Shown here in pieces: positions 32,647 through 41,753 of a DNA stretch of 64,000 bases. The stretch is from Lachnospiraceae bacterium. GTDB lineage: Bacteria > Bacillota > Clostridia > Lachnospirales > Lachnospiraceae. The notes beneath the pieces were generated by a model. That model saw only the letters and a list, made by a program, of their open reading frames with translations, ran no database searches and was not told where the DNA came from. The position numbers and the translations under genes are program-made. Position 1 is the first letter of the stretch, and the number at the start of each line of letters is the position of its first letter. The stretch is taken from positions 124,001 to 188,000 of the forward strand of contig JAKVNF010000003.1 in NCBI GenBank assembly GCA_022483465.1. The letters run 5' to 3'.

Positions 32647-32910
32647 ATGATGAAGGCCGAGGATATTTTACTGGATAACGGATATGAGAATGTAAAGCTG
32701 TTGGAGGATTTCTCCTATGATGACGCCCTAATTGGCGTCAGTGATGACAACCGGGCGATTTACGATTACGGCAAGATGGTTGACTGGCTTGTGAGAACCG
32801 AAGGCATGACCGAAGAGGATGCTGAGGAATGGATCGAGTATAACACGCTCCGCGCCCTGCCCTATTTCGGTGAAGACGCTCCGATAGTCATGCATCGGAT
32901 CATCTTGTAA
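32647..32910 (+). CDS. Hypothetical protein, 87 aa
   Basis: An acidic small protein (VSDDNRAIYDYGKMVDWLV, EDAEEWIEYNTLRALPY). ATG at 32647 or 32650. The pattern YGKMVDWLVRTEGMTEEDAEEW recurs in small Clostridia phage and conjugative-element proteins; function unknown. It is read in parts here: YGKMVDWLV, then EGMTEEDAEEW. Confidence 0.65.
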   Translation: MMKAEDILLDNGYENVKLLEDFSYDDALIGVSDDNRAIYDYGKMVDWLVRTEGMTEEDAEEWIEYNTLRALPYFGEDAPIVMHRIIL

Positions 32911-32931
32911 ACATCACAATTCCATCCGGGT

Positions 32932-33006
32932 ATCTTTGTGAGAAATGCACTCCAGAAATGACTGGATATACATGCCCTTCAGAGGGATATATGTACATGC
33001 CAAAGG
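32932..33006 (+). promoter_or_regulatory. Repeated gene leader, copy 2
   Basis: ATCTTTGTGAGAA (32932) and, 54 bases on, GATATATGTACATGCCAAAG (32986). The latter is identical in copy 3. It precedes the gene at 33049. Confidence 0.6.
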
Positions 33007-33048
33007 GAAAGGCAGACAAGACAAGCACAAAGCAAGGAGGACAAAGCC

Positions 33049-33483
33049 ATGACGAACATTTTTGAAGAAACCTACAACCGCATTCAGGAAGCAAGAAAAG
33101 CCTACAAGGAAGCTACCACCGCAGAGGAGAGGGATGCCGCAAGGGATACGGTAAAGGCCGCCGAGGACAGGATCGACGAGATGGGCGACATTGCCCACAC
33201 AATCTACCGGGCTTACGAGAAATCAAGAGACAATGAGAACGAGATCTTAAACTTCGACGACATCATCTGGGACCGGGATGTGGAAGCCCTCACCGCCTGC
33301 ATGAAGGAGAATGGCATCAAGGCCTTCACCTACTCCTGCCGGGCAACCGACGCGGTCGAGACGCTTTGGCTTTTCAAAGAGGCGGGCTGCACGATCGGCG
33401 AGATGGTCGAGGTCAACCTCCGGAAGGACTTCTTCGGCAAGGGCTACGAAAAGGGCCACGCCTTTCTGGTAAGCCTGAACTGA
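33049..33483 (+). CDS. Hypothetical protein, 144 aa
   Basis: An N-terminal helical region (NRIQEARKAYKEATTAEERD, residues 7-26) is followed by a small alpha/beta domain (IKAFTYSCRATDAVETLWLF, MVEVNLRK, KGHAFLVSLN). The DUF resembles small accessory proteins in Clostridia mobile elements. Start at 33049 with AAGGAGG. It has its own leader repeat and terminator, so it behaves as a separate cassette. Confidence 0.65.
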   Translation: MTNIFEETYNRIQEARKAYKEATTAEERDAARDTVKAAEDRIDEMGDIAHTIYRAYEKSRDNENEILNFDDIIWDRDVEALTACMKENGIKAFTYSCRATDAVETLWLFKEAGCTIGEMVEVNLRKDFFGKGYEKGHAFLVSLN

Positions 33484-33498
33484 GAACAGCCGGGGAAG

Positions 33499-33523
33499 GG
33501 AGCCTGCCATGGGCTCTCTTTCT
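33499..33523 (+). terminator. Short terminator
   Basis: GAGCC, loop TGCCAT, GGGCTC, then TCTTTCTC. Confidence 0.5.
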
Positions 33524-33550
33524 CGTAGAAATACACAACGGTATCCCCGG

Positions 33551-33624
33551 ATCTTTGTGACATATATTCGTCGGTTTTCCTTGCTATAGTCACGGCGCGG
33601 AGTGATATATGTACATGCCAAAGG
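33551..33624 (+). promoter_or_regulatory. Repeated gene leader, copy 3
   Basis: ATCTTTGTGACAT (33551) and, 53 bases on, GATATATGTACATGCCAAAG (33604). Spacing matches copies 1 and 2 within one base. It precedes the gene at 33660. Confidence 0.6.
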
Positions 33625-33659
33625 AAAAGGGCGCACGAAGAAAACGGAGGATAAAGACC

Positions 33660-33887
33660 ATGTGGAAAAAAGGAAGCCTGAAGATTAACGACCAGATTTT
33701 TACCTACTGCGCAAAGGTATACGGAGAGCCAAGTGAGGATTACGGAATGGAGGGCGGCAGGATCAGCAAGCTCGAGATCCGCTTAGGTGACATGCCGGTT
33801 GCAAGATATGACAGGGGCTGGGACATTGAGCCCGAAACAGAGCAGGCGCAAATCGCCTACGCACTCCTCTTAAAGGAGTACAACTGA
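33660..33887 (+). CDS. Hypothetical protein, 75 aa
   Basis: Start ATG at 33660 is set by CGGAGG. Sequence such as GSLKINDQIFTYCAKVYGEP, GGRISKLEIRLGD and YALLLKEYN suggests a small beta-rich protein of a DUF family in mobile elements. Function unknown. The late-promoter-like repeat starts 3 bases after it. Confidence 0.62.
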   Translation: MWKKGSLKINDQIFTYCAKVYGEPSEDYGMEGGRISKLEIRLGDMPVARYDRGWDIEPETEQAQIAYALLLKEYN

Positions 33888-33889
33888 AA

Positions 33890-33944
33890 GAGTAATTTCG
33901 CGGACACATGAACATGGACTTTCATGTACACTGATATTGTGAAA
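33890..33944 (+). promoter_or_regulatory. 55-bp late-promoter-like repeat, copy 2
   Basis: Same conserved blocks and length as 28086-28140: GAGTAATTTC, GGACACAT, ATATTGTGAAA. It precedes the large terminase and is followed by two hairpins. Confidence 0.62.
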
Positions 33945-33949
33945 AGTTC

Positions 33950-34024
33950 GAGAGAAGCCGGGTGCCGGCCTTTCTCTCGTTAACATATATGGAAAACACA
34001 AGGAGCCGACGGGGCTCCTTTTTT
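33950..34024 (+). terminator. Double hairpin with terminator before large terminase
   Basis: First stem: GAGAGAAGCCGG with CCGGCCTTTCTCTC (33951-33979). Second: AGGAGCC, loop GACGG, GGCTCCT (34001-34019), then TTTTTT. Together with the preceding repeat this suggests controlled read-through into the structural genes. Confidence 0.68.
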
Positions 34025-34044
34025 CGTGGGAAGGAGGGAGACGC

Positions 34045-35646
34045 TTGCAACGGGAAGGAAAATTCACGCCCACAAAATTCATGGCGGCGAACTCCCGATA
34101 CAGCAAGGAGGACGCTGACCTTGTTGTTGCCTTTATCGAACAGCTGAAACATACCAAAGGAGAATTCTATAACCAGCCGTTCAAACTGATGCCTTGGCAG
34201 GAGGAGATCATCCGGAACATTTTCGGTGTCCTGAAACCTGATGGGACTCGTCAGTTTACGACAGCTTATATAGAGATCCCGAAAAAGTGCGGGAAAAGCG
34301 AGCTGGCGGCAGCGATTGCCCTTTATCTATTGTGCGCGGATGGCGAGCAACGAGCCGAAGTTTACGGTTGCGCAGCGGACCGGGACCAAGCGTCGCTGGT
34401 ATTCGATGTAGCCTGCGACATGGTGAGGCTCCACAGGACACTGCGGAAATACTGCGACATTCGGCCAAGCAGGAAGACCATCCATTATCGGCCTACGAAC
34501 AGTGTGTACAAAGCGGTGTCCGCTGATGTCGCCGGGAAGTCGGGCGTCAATGTATCCGGGCTGGTCTTCGATGAATTGTGGGTCCAGAAGGACCGAAAGT
34601 TCTTCGACATGATGGTAAGGGGAACGTCAGATGCCCGTCGGAATCCGCTCCATTTCATCATTACGACTGCCGGGAACGACAGGAACAGCATTTGTTATGA
34701 GATGCACCAGAAGGCGAAGGATATCCTTGAGGGCCGCAAGATCGACCCGACGTTCTACCCTGTGATATACGGGGCAGAACCAACGGATGACTGGACTGAC
34801 CCGGAAGTGTGGAAAAAAGCAAACCCGAGCCTCGGTGTAACGATTGGGATTGACAAGGTGAAAGCAGCATGCGAATCGGCAAAACAGAATCCAAGCGAAG
34901 AGAATGCATTCAGGCAGCTGCGGCTGGACCAGTGGGTATCAAGTTCCGTACGGTGGATGCCATCCGAAACATGGAAGGCATGTTCATTCCCGGTGGAACC
35001 GGAATACCTGAAAGGCCGCGCCTGTTACGGAGGGCTGGACCTGTCATCCACAACGGATATCACGGCATTTGTGCTGGTATTCCCGCCGAGGGATGAGACG
35101 GAAAAATACATGGTCCTGCCTTTTTTCTGGATCCCGGAAGATAACTTGGCCCTCCGTGTACGACGTGACCACGTCCCGTATGAAAAATGGAAGAAGCAGG
35201 GCTACCTGCAGACGACGGAAGGGAATGTCCTCCATTACGGGTTTATAGAGAAATATATCGTGGAGCTGGGCAAACAGTACAACATCCGGGAGATCGCATT
35301 TGACCGGTGGGGCGCCACCCAGATGGTGCAGGACTTGGAAGATGACGGCTTTACGGTCGTGCCTTTCGGACAGGGGTTTAAGGATATGTCCCCTCCGACG
35401 AAGGAGCTGATGCGGCTTGCCATGGAAAAGAAAATCGCGCATGGCGGGAACCCTGTCCTGTCATGGATGGTTGACAACATCTATATCAGGACGGACCCGG
35501 CGGGCAACATAAAAGCTGATAAGCAGAAATCCACGGAGAAAATAGACGGTGCCATTGCAATGATAATGGGGCTGGATAGAGCGATACGAAACGGAAATAA
35601 CGAAGGGGACAGTGTCTACGACAACCGGGGAATAATTTTTATCTGA
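34045..35646 (+). CDS. Terminase large subunit
   Basis: A 533-aa packaging ATPase-nuclease. Walker A is IPKKCGKSEL near residue 77, Walker B GLVFDELW near 173, the coupling motif is LHFIITTAGNDR, and the nuclease begins GGLDLSSTTDITAF near 330 with IREIAFDRWGA and DKQKSTEKIDGAIA supplying later acidic residues. It belongs to the HK97/phiC31-like group. The start appears to be TTG at 34045, behind GGAGGG. A normal gap of 19 bp leads to the portal gene. Confidence 0.94.
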   Translation: MQREGKFTPTKFMAANSRYSKEDADLVVAFIEQLKHTKGEFYNQPFKLMPWQEEIIRNIFGVLKPDGTRQFTTAYIEIPKKCGKSELAAAIALYLLCADGEQRAEVYGCAADRDQASLVFDVACDMVRLHRTLRKYCDIRPSRKTIHYRPTNSVYKAVSADVAGKSGVNVSGLVFDELWVQKDRKFFDMMVRGTSDARRNPLHFIITTAGNDRNSICYEMHQKAKDILEGRKIDPTFYPVIYGAEPTDDWTDPEVWKKANPSLGVTIGIDKVKAACESAKQNPSEENAFRQLRLDQWVSSSVRWMPSETWKACSFPVEPEYLKGRACYGGLDLSSTTDITAFVLVFPPRDETEKYMVLPFFWIPEDNLALRVRRDHVPYEKWKKQGYLQTTEGNVLHYGFIEKYIVELGKQYNIREIAFDRWGATQMVQDLEDDGFTVVPFGQGFKDMSPPTKELMRLAMEKKIAHGGNPVLSWMVDNIYIRTDPAGNIKADKQKSTEKIDGAIAMIMGLDRAIRNGNNEGDSVYDNRGIIFI

Positions 35647-35665
35647 CGAAACGAGGAGGCAAAGA

Positions 35666-37009
35666 GTGAGCATATTTTCAAAGCTATTCAAATCAAGGGC
35701 TGATCCGCAGGATATGACGTCCGGTAGTGTGTACCGGGCATATTACGGGCACACCTCCTCCGGTAAGACGGTAACGGAGCGAAGCTCGATGCAGGTCACT
35801 GCTGTGTATGCCTGCGTCCGGGTACTTGCGGAGGCTGTGGCAAGCCTTCCGCTTCACCTCTACAAAGAGGAGGATGGAAGCAAGGTGAAGGCAACCGACC
35901 ATCCTCTGTACTTCCTGCTCCACAGTGAACCGAACGAGGAGATGACTGCTTACTCCTTCTGGGAGACACTCATGACGCACATTCTCCTGTGGGGTAACGG
36001 ATTTGTCCAAATCATCCGGAATGGCAAGGGTGAGATCACAGCGCTGTATCCTCTGATGCCCAACCGCATGACCGTGGATCGGGATGAGAACGGACACATC
36101 TACTACCAGTACCTCTGGTCCAAGGGGTCCGATGCGCCGACCATGAAGGAGACGATTGTGAAACTCTCTCCCCATGAGGTGATGCAGATCCCGGGACTTG
36201 GTTTTGACGGCCTTGTGGGATACAGCCCGATCGCGATGGCAAAGAACTCGATCGGACTTTCGATGGCCTGTGAGGAATACGGCAGTAAGTTCTTTGAGAA
36301 TGGAGCCACTCCTTCCGGAGTACTTGAGCATCCGGGCATCCTGAAGGAACCGGAGAAGGTGAGGGACAGCTGGCAGGCGGCATTTGGCGGCAGCCAGAAT
36401 GCGGGCAAGGTGGCAGTCCTTGAAGAGGGAATGAAGTATTCACCGATCTCGATCAATCCGCAGGAGGCTCAGTTCTTAGACGTTCGCAAATTTCAAGTTG
36501 ACGAAATTGCGCGAATATTCAGAATACCTCCGCATATGATTGGAGATCTCGAGCATGCAACCTTCAGCAATATCGAGGAGCAGTCGCTCGAATTCGTGAC
36601 CTACAGCCTGCAGCCGTGGCTCACAAGGATCGAGTCGGCAATTTCACGGTCACTCCTCACCCCGGAGGAGAAGAAGATATACTACGCGAGGTTCAATGTC
36701 GACGGTCTTCTTCGCGGCAACTACGCCTCCCGGATGCAGGGCTATGCAACCGGAATCAGTAACGGATTCCTTTGCGTGAACGATGTGCGCAGGCTTGAGA
36801 ACATGGATCTTGTACCGGATGATGAAGGTGGGAACCTGTTCTTGGTGAATGGCAGCATGACGCCATTAAAGAATGCTGGCGCGGCCTACCAGAGTTCCGG
36901 TGGAGGAAGTGATCTGCATGAGCAGAAAGATCCCGGGCAGGAGTCAGAGCAGAATGAGCAGGAAGAAGATACAGCAAAACCCCAGAAATGGGGGAGGAGG
37001 ATGAGATGA
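35666..37009 (+). CDS. Phage portal protein (HK97 family)
   Basis: A 447-aa portal. YACVRVLAEAVASLPLHLY, GNGFVQIIRNGKGEITALYPL, GLVGYSPIAMAKNSIG and FRIPPHMIGDLEHATFSNIEEQ are HK97 portal hallmarks. The C-terminus is Glu/Gln-rich. The gene overlaps the protease start by an ATGA-type junction. Confidence 0.94.
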   Translation: MSIFSKLFKSRADPQDMTSGSVYRAYYGHTSSGKTVTERSSMQVTAVYACVRVLAEAVASLPLHLYKEEDGSKVKATDHPLYFLLHSEPNEEMTAYSFWETLMTHILLWGNGFVQIIRNGKGEITALYPLMPNRMTVDRDENGHIYYQYLWSKGSDAPTMKETIVKLSPHEVMQIPGLGFDGLVGYSPIAMAKNSIGLSMACEEYGSKFFENGATPSGVLEHPGILKEPEKVRDSWQAAFGGSQNAGKVAVLEEGMKYSPISINPQEAQFLDVRKFQVDEIARIFRIPPHMIGDLEHATFSNIEEQSLEFVTYSLQPWLTRIESAISRSLLTPEEKKIYYARFNVDGLLRGNYASRMQGYATGISNGFLCVNDVRRLENMDLVPDDEGGNLFLVNGSMTPLKNAGAAYQSSGGGSDLHEQKDPGQESEQNEQEEDTAKPQKWGRRMR

Positions 37010-37899
37010 ACGAGTTTTGGAGGTGGGTGCGGAACAAGGCACCGGATGGGAGTGATCCGGACCTTGCAGAACGGACCCTGTTTTTGAATGGAACGATCGC
37101 TTCGGAGAGCTGGTTTGACGATGACGTCACACCGGCTCTTTTTAAGTCCGATCTTGATTCCGGGAAAGGTCCGATCACGGTCTGGATCAATTCTCCGGGA
37201 GGAGACGTCTGGGCGGCAGCGCAGATCTACAACATGCTCCTGTCTTACGGTGGAAAGGTCACAGTGAAGATCGATGGCCTCGCCGCATCGGCAGCATCAG
37301 TCATTGCGATGGCGGGAGATGAGGTGCTGGTAAGCCCGGTGTCGATGCTCATGATCCATAACCCATCCACAATGGCGATGGGCGATAAGGATGATCTCGC
37401 ACAGGCAATCTCAATGCTGGATTCTGTGAAGGATTCTATCCTGAATGCCTATGTGAAGAAGACTGGCCTTTCTAAGAATAAGCTCTCGAAGCTCATGGAT
37501 GATGAAACATGGATGGATGCGAACAAGGCGGTGGAGCTTGGTTTTGCTGACCGTGTGATGGAGCGTCCGGATCTCTACCACGAGGATGGGCAGGATAAGA
37601 AGATCCCGGAAGAGCCTGAGCAGGAGGATGGTACTGATCCGGAAGAGGATCGTTCCAAGGAGGACACTTCCGGAGAGAGCCCTGACAAAAATGGAATGGA
37701 TGAGGGCCATGACAAAATTGGAACGGGCTTTTTGTATTCCGGTCGTCAGATGGAGGCTGCTTTCACCAGCAAGGTGAGAAGACACTACGAAGTAAGAGAC
37801 AAGGCACAGGATGGTCCTGTTGCCGGGGACAATGCAGAAGGCGGTCGGAGCGTGGATGCTCTCATGGATCGCCTGAATCTGCTGCACACAATAATGTGA
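37006..37899 (+). CDS. ClpP-type prohead protease
   Basis: About 297 aa; starts at ATG 37006 (MNEFWRWV) behind GGGGAGGAGG. The ClpP-like domain has INSPGGDVWAAAQIY, catalytic Ser in GLAASAASVIAMAGD, His in MLMIHNPST and an Asp in the next helix. An acidic, disordered tail of ~100 residues could act as a scaffold, as no separate scaffold gene is seen between it and the capsid. Confidence 0.92.
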   Translation: MNEFWRWVRNKAPDGSDPDLAERTLFLNGTIASESWFDDDVTPALFKSDLDSGKGPITVWINSPGGDVWAAAQIYNMLLSYGGKVTVKIDGLAASAASVIAMAGDEVLVSPVSMLMIHNPSTMAMGDKDDLAQAISMLDSVKDSILNAYVKKTGLSKNKLSKLMDDETWMDANKAVELGFADRVMERPDLYHEDGQDKKIPEEPEQEDGTDPEEDRSKEDTSGESPDKNGMDEGHDKIGTGFLYSGRQMEAAFTSKVRRHYEVRDKAQDGPVAGDNAEGGRSVDALMDRLNLLHTIM

Positions 37900-37913
37900 G
37901 GAGGAAATCACAT

Positions 37914-39107
37914 ATGAACGTACAGGATTTGATTGCAAAGAGAGCCAAGGCATGGGAGGCGGCAAAGTCCTTCCTTGAAGCTCACAGGGGAGAGAATGGT
38001 GTTCTCTCTGCCGCAGACGGGGAAACCTATGACCGGATGGAGAAGGAGATCACGGATCTTACCAAGGAGATCGACCGCCTGAACCGTCAGGCAGCGATCG
38101 AGGCGCAGCTGAACCAGCCGACCTCTTCTCCGCTTTCTAGCATGCCTTCTGCCGGCGGGGAGAAGCCGAAGAAGCAGGGCCGTGCTTCTGACCAGTATGC
38201 CAAGGACATGCTGACCGCCATGCGCACGAACTTCCATCAGGTATCGGACATCCTGCAGGAAGGCGTTGACGCTGACGGAGGATATCTTGTTCCGGAGGAG
38301 TGGGATTCGAGACTCATTGATGTCCTTAATGAGGAGAACATCATGAGGGGCCTTGCGACCCAGATCACAACTTCCGGTGAGCACAAGATCAATATCGCCG
38401 GCGCAAAGCCGACGGCTGCATGGATCGAGGAGGGCGGGGCTCTCCAGTTCACGGACGCGAAATTCGGCCAGAAGATCCTCGATGCGCATAAGCTCCATGT
38501 GGCAGTAAAGGTAACCGAGGAGCTTCTCTACGACTCCATGTTTGATCTTGCCGGCTACATCACGAACCAGTTCGGCATTGCGATCGCCAATGCCGAGGAG
38601 GATGCTTTCCTGAACGGCGATGGCAAGGGGAAGCCGACCGGCATCTTTGATGAGACGAACGGCGGCACCGTGGCAAAGACACTCACCGGCACCAAGCTTG
38701 GCACCGACGATGTACTGGATCTCGTGTATGCCCTGAAGCGCCCCTATCGTAAGAAGGCATCGTTCATCATGAACGACCAGACTCTTGCGACACTCCGGAA
38801 GCTGAAGGACAACAACGGAGCCTACATCTGGCAGCCGTCCTATCAGGCAGGGGAACCGGACCGCCTTCTTGGCTATGCAGTTTACACCAGTGCCTTTGCA
38901 CCGGAGCTGGCAGCAGGAAAGCCTGTGATGGCGTTCGGTGACTACAGCTACTACAACATCGGCGATCGCGGCACGCGTTCCATGCAGGAGCTTCGTGAGC
39001 TCTTTGCCGGCAACGGCATGATCGGCTATGTGGCGAAGGAGCGTGTGGACGGCCTTCTGGTACTCCCGGAGGCTGTGCAGATCCTGAAGGCTGGAGCATC
39101 TGCCTGA
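37914..39107 (+). CDS. Major capsid protein (HK97 fold)
   Basis: About 397 aa; start ATG 37914 behind GGAGG. The first ~100 residues form a charged coiled coil (the delta domain, removed by the protease in this family). Then GGYLVPEEWDSRLIDVL, FLNGDGKGKPTGIF and ADGLL-type C-terminal strands (ERVDGLLVLPEAVQIL), all characteristic of HK97 capsids. Confidence 0.94.
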   Translation: MNVQDLIAKRAKAWEAAKSFLEAHRGENGVLSAADGETYDRMEKEITDLTKEIDRLNRQAAIEAQLNQPTSSPLSSMPSAGGEKPKKQGRASDQYAKDMLTAMRTNFHQVSDILQEGVDADGGYLVPEEWDSRLIDVLNEENIMRGLATQITTSGEHKINIAGAKPTAAWIEEGGALQFTDAKFGQKILDAHKLHVAVKVTEELLYDSMFDLAGYITNQFGIAIANAEEDAFLNGDGKGKPTGIFDETNGGTVAKTLTGTKLGTDDVLDLVYALKRPYRKKASFIMNDQTLATLRKLKDNNGAYIWQPSYQAGEPDRLLGYAVYTSAFAPELAAGKPVMAFGDYSYYNIGDRGTRSMQELRELFAGNGMIGYVAKERVDGLLVLPEAVQILKAGASA

Positions 39108-39176
39108 TCGGTAGCAATTTGATTTTCCGGGGCTCGGGGTGTCAAAGCTCTGGGCTCTCTTTCTATGGGAGGCATG

Positions 39177-39446
39177 ATGATCACACTGGAAGAAGCCAAG
39201 AAATACCTGCGCGTCGACGCAGATGATGAGGACGACATTATCCAGCAGGAGTTGGATGCAGCTGAGAGCCTTGTGTCATCCGTGCTCCGGAGGGACAGCC
39301 TTGAGGATTCAAACAGCCCGGTTGTCGTGGTGGCGGTCCTGTATGCGTTAGCCTACCTCAATGAGCATCGTGAGGAAGCGGATCATCATGCACTCACTAT
39401 TACTCTTCGAAACCTGCTCTTCGGAGAGCGGGATTCGAAGTTTTGA
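39177..39446 (+). CDS. Head-tail connector (gp6-like)
   Basis: An 89-aa helical protein: LEEAKKYLRVDADDEDDIIQ, then VAVLYALAYLNEHREEAD and a final LLFGERDS, the usual gp6-like connector pattern. ATG at 39177 fits GGGAGG better than 39174. Confidence 0.87.
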   Translation: MITLEEAKKYLRVDADDEDDIIQQELDAAESLVSSVLRRDSLEDSNSPVVVVAVLYALAYLNEHREEADHHALTITLRNLLFGERDSKF

Positions 39447-39458
39447 CGGAGGCACAGG

Positions 39459-39791
39459 ATGGATATCGCAGCGATGAATGTTCGGCTCACAATTCAAAAG
39501 AACGAGGTCGTGAAGGATAAGTACGGCAACCACACCAATACGTGGGTTGACTTCTACACCTGCTGGGCGACGCCGGTACAAAGCGGAGGTTCGGAAAGCC
39601 AAGAAGCCGGGACCACCAACAGCACCGATGCGATCGACTTTACTGTCCGGTACGCGAAGTGCCTCGAAGGACTCGACTCCACAAAGATCCGGATTCGTCT
39701 GGGGGATGCAATTTACAATGTCACCACCATTGATCCGATGGGATTCAAACGCAATAGTCTGAAATTCAAGTGCGAGAAGGTGAAGCGATGA
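39459..39791 (+). CDS. Head closure protein
   Basis: A 110-aa SPP1 gp16/HK97-type head-tail adaptor. MDIAAMNVRLTIQKNEVVKD, GNHTNTWVDFYTCWATP and YNVTTIDPMGFKRNSLKFKC match this beta-barrel family. Overlaps the next start by 4 bp. Confidence 0.87.
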   Translation: MDIAAMNVRLTIQKNEVVKDKYGNHTNTWVDFYTCWATPVQSGGSESQEAGTTNSTDAIDFTVRYAKCLEGLDSTKIRIRLGDAIYNVTTIDPMGFKRNSLKFKCEKVKR

Positions 39792-40159
39792 AGGTGAAGG
39801 CAGATGACCTTGCGGCCATAGTTGAAAAGACTCTCTCCGATTATGCAGATGATGTGAACGACATTGTGAAGCAGGAGATCAAAGATTCCGCTAAGGAAGC
39901 GGTGAAAGAGCTGAAGGAGAAATCGCCAAAGCGCACCGGCAAGTATGCCAAGGGATGGAGATCCACAGTGCAGAAAGAGACGGCGGTCGGTGCGGAGGTG
40001 ATTGTCCATAACAAGATTTATGGGCTGACGCATCTTCTCGAGAAAGGCCATGCCAAGCGCGGCGGTGGGAGAGTCGAGGGAATTCCCCATATCGCCCCGG
40101 TTGAGGAAGAAATTACCGGGAAGCTGAGTGACGAGATTGAGAAGGAACTGAAGGGCTGA
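39788..40159 (+). CDS. HK97 gp10-like tail component
   Basis: A 123-aa protein, start ATG 39788. EKSPKRTGKYAKGWRSTV and YGLTHLLEKGHAKRGGG with GIPHIAPVEEE are hallmarks of the HK97 gp10/tail-completion family, which acts at the head-tail joint. Confidence 0.9.
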   Translation: MKVKADDLAAIVEKTLSDYADDVNDIVKQEIKDSAKEAVKELKEKSPKRTGKYAKGWRSTVQKETAVGAEVIVHNKIYGLTHLLEKGHAKRGGGRVEGIPHIAPVEEEITGKLSDEIEKELKG

Positions 40160-40174
40160 TGCCGGGAGGAAGCG

Positions 40175-41141
<967 letters not shown>

Positions 41142-41156
41142 TAAGGAGGCAGGCTA

Positions 41157-41531
41157 ATGTATCAGGAGATTACTCTTAAAACCTGTGGGGAGGGGGAGAA
41201 GAGCTTCCCGTTCCTCGCAACGGGAACCACAGCATATCGTTATAAGCAGGTGTTCCATCAGGACCTGATGATCCTCTTAAATAAAATGGAGAACAGCGAG
41301 GACGACCAGACCGACATGATGGTCGGTGACAAGCTGGCCTTCATCATGAATGCACAGGCAGAGAAGCGGGACATGAATACCCTGAACGTGGATGCCTTTC
41401 TTGAATGGGCAGACCAGTTCGATGGGGCAGAGCTCTTCCTGCACATGCAGGAGTTCGTTACGCTCTACCTTGGGTCGCGGAGGACAACGTCGAAGCCAAA
41501 AAAAGGAGTCGCCCAACTGAACGGGAAGTAA
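41157..41531 (+). CDS. Tail assembly chaperone, short form (G-like)
   Basis: A 124-aa helical protein (QVFHQDLMILLNKMENSEDD, KLAFIMNAQAEKRDMN) of the Siphoviridae tail chaperone type. Seven A residues at 41498-41504 near the 3' end allow a -1 slip into the frame of 41505-41698, as for lambda G/GT. Short and long forms coat the tape measure during assembly. Confidence 0.87.
   Translation: MYQEITLKTCGEGEKSFPFLATGTTAYRYKQVFHQDLMILLNKMENSEDDQTDMMVGDKLAFIMNAQAEKRDMNTLNVDAFLEWADQFDGAELFLHMQEFVTLYLGSRRTTSKPKKGVAQLNGK
41498..41504 (+). other. Slippery A7 for -1 frameshift
   Basis: CCA-AAA-AAA-GG in the upstream frame. A -1 slip leads into the overlapping frame, which has no good start of its own. 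The same position is used in the tail chaperone genes of many long-tailed phages. Confidence 0.75.
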
Positions 41532-41698
41532 ACACAGCCGTATTTATGCTGCGGGCCAAGCAGCTGGGTTTTTCTCTTGAAGAACTCGACAGCGTGGAGG
41601 AAGGCCTCGTGATGGATATGATCATTGAATCCGGAAATGACCTCTGTGATGACGAGTACAGACAGGTAGCAACGCAGCAGGATTTTGATTCATTTTGA
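41505..41698 (+). CDS. Tail assembly chaperone, frameshift extension (T-like)
   Basis: Read only by -1 frameshift from the gene at 41157, giving a product of about 180 aa. Sequence such as TAVFMLRAKQLGFSLEELDS, VMDMIIESGND and a Phe-terminal end resemble the T domain that contacts the tape measure. An apparent ATG at 41405 lies inside the overlap and lacks a Shine-Dalgarno sequence. Confidence 0.75.
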
Positions 41699-41702
41699 TT
41701 GA

Positions 41703-41729
41703 GCATCGGTGAATGGCCGGTGCTTTTTT
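41703..41729 (+). terminator. Terminator before tape measure
   Basis: GCATCGG (41703-41709) and CCGGTGC (41717-41723) with one G-U pair, then TTTTTT. Confidence 0.68.
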
Positions 41730-41753
41730 CATGTCATGAAGGGAGGGTAGTCT

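Noticed and set aside
41405-41698. Independent gene at 41405
   Set aside because: No ribosome binding site and overlaps the chaperone gene; better explained as the product of a -1 frameshift.
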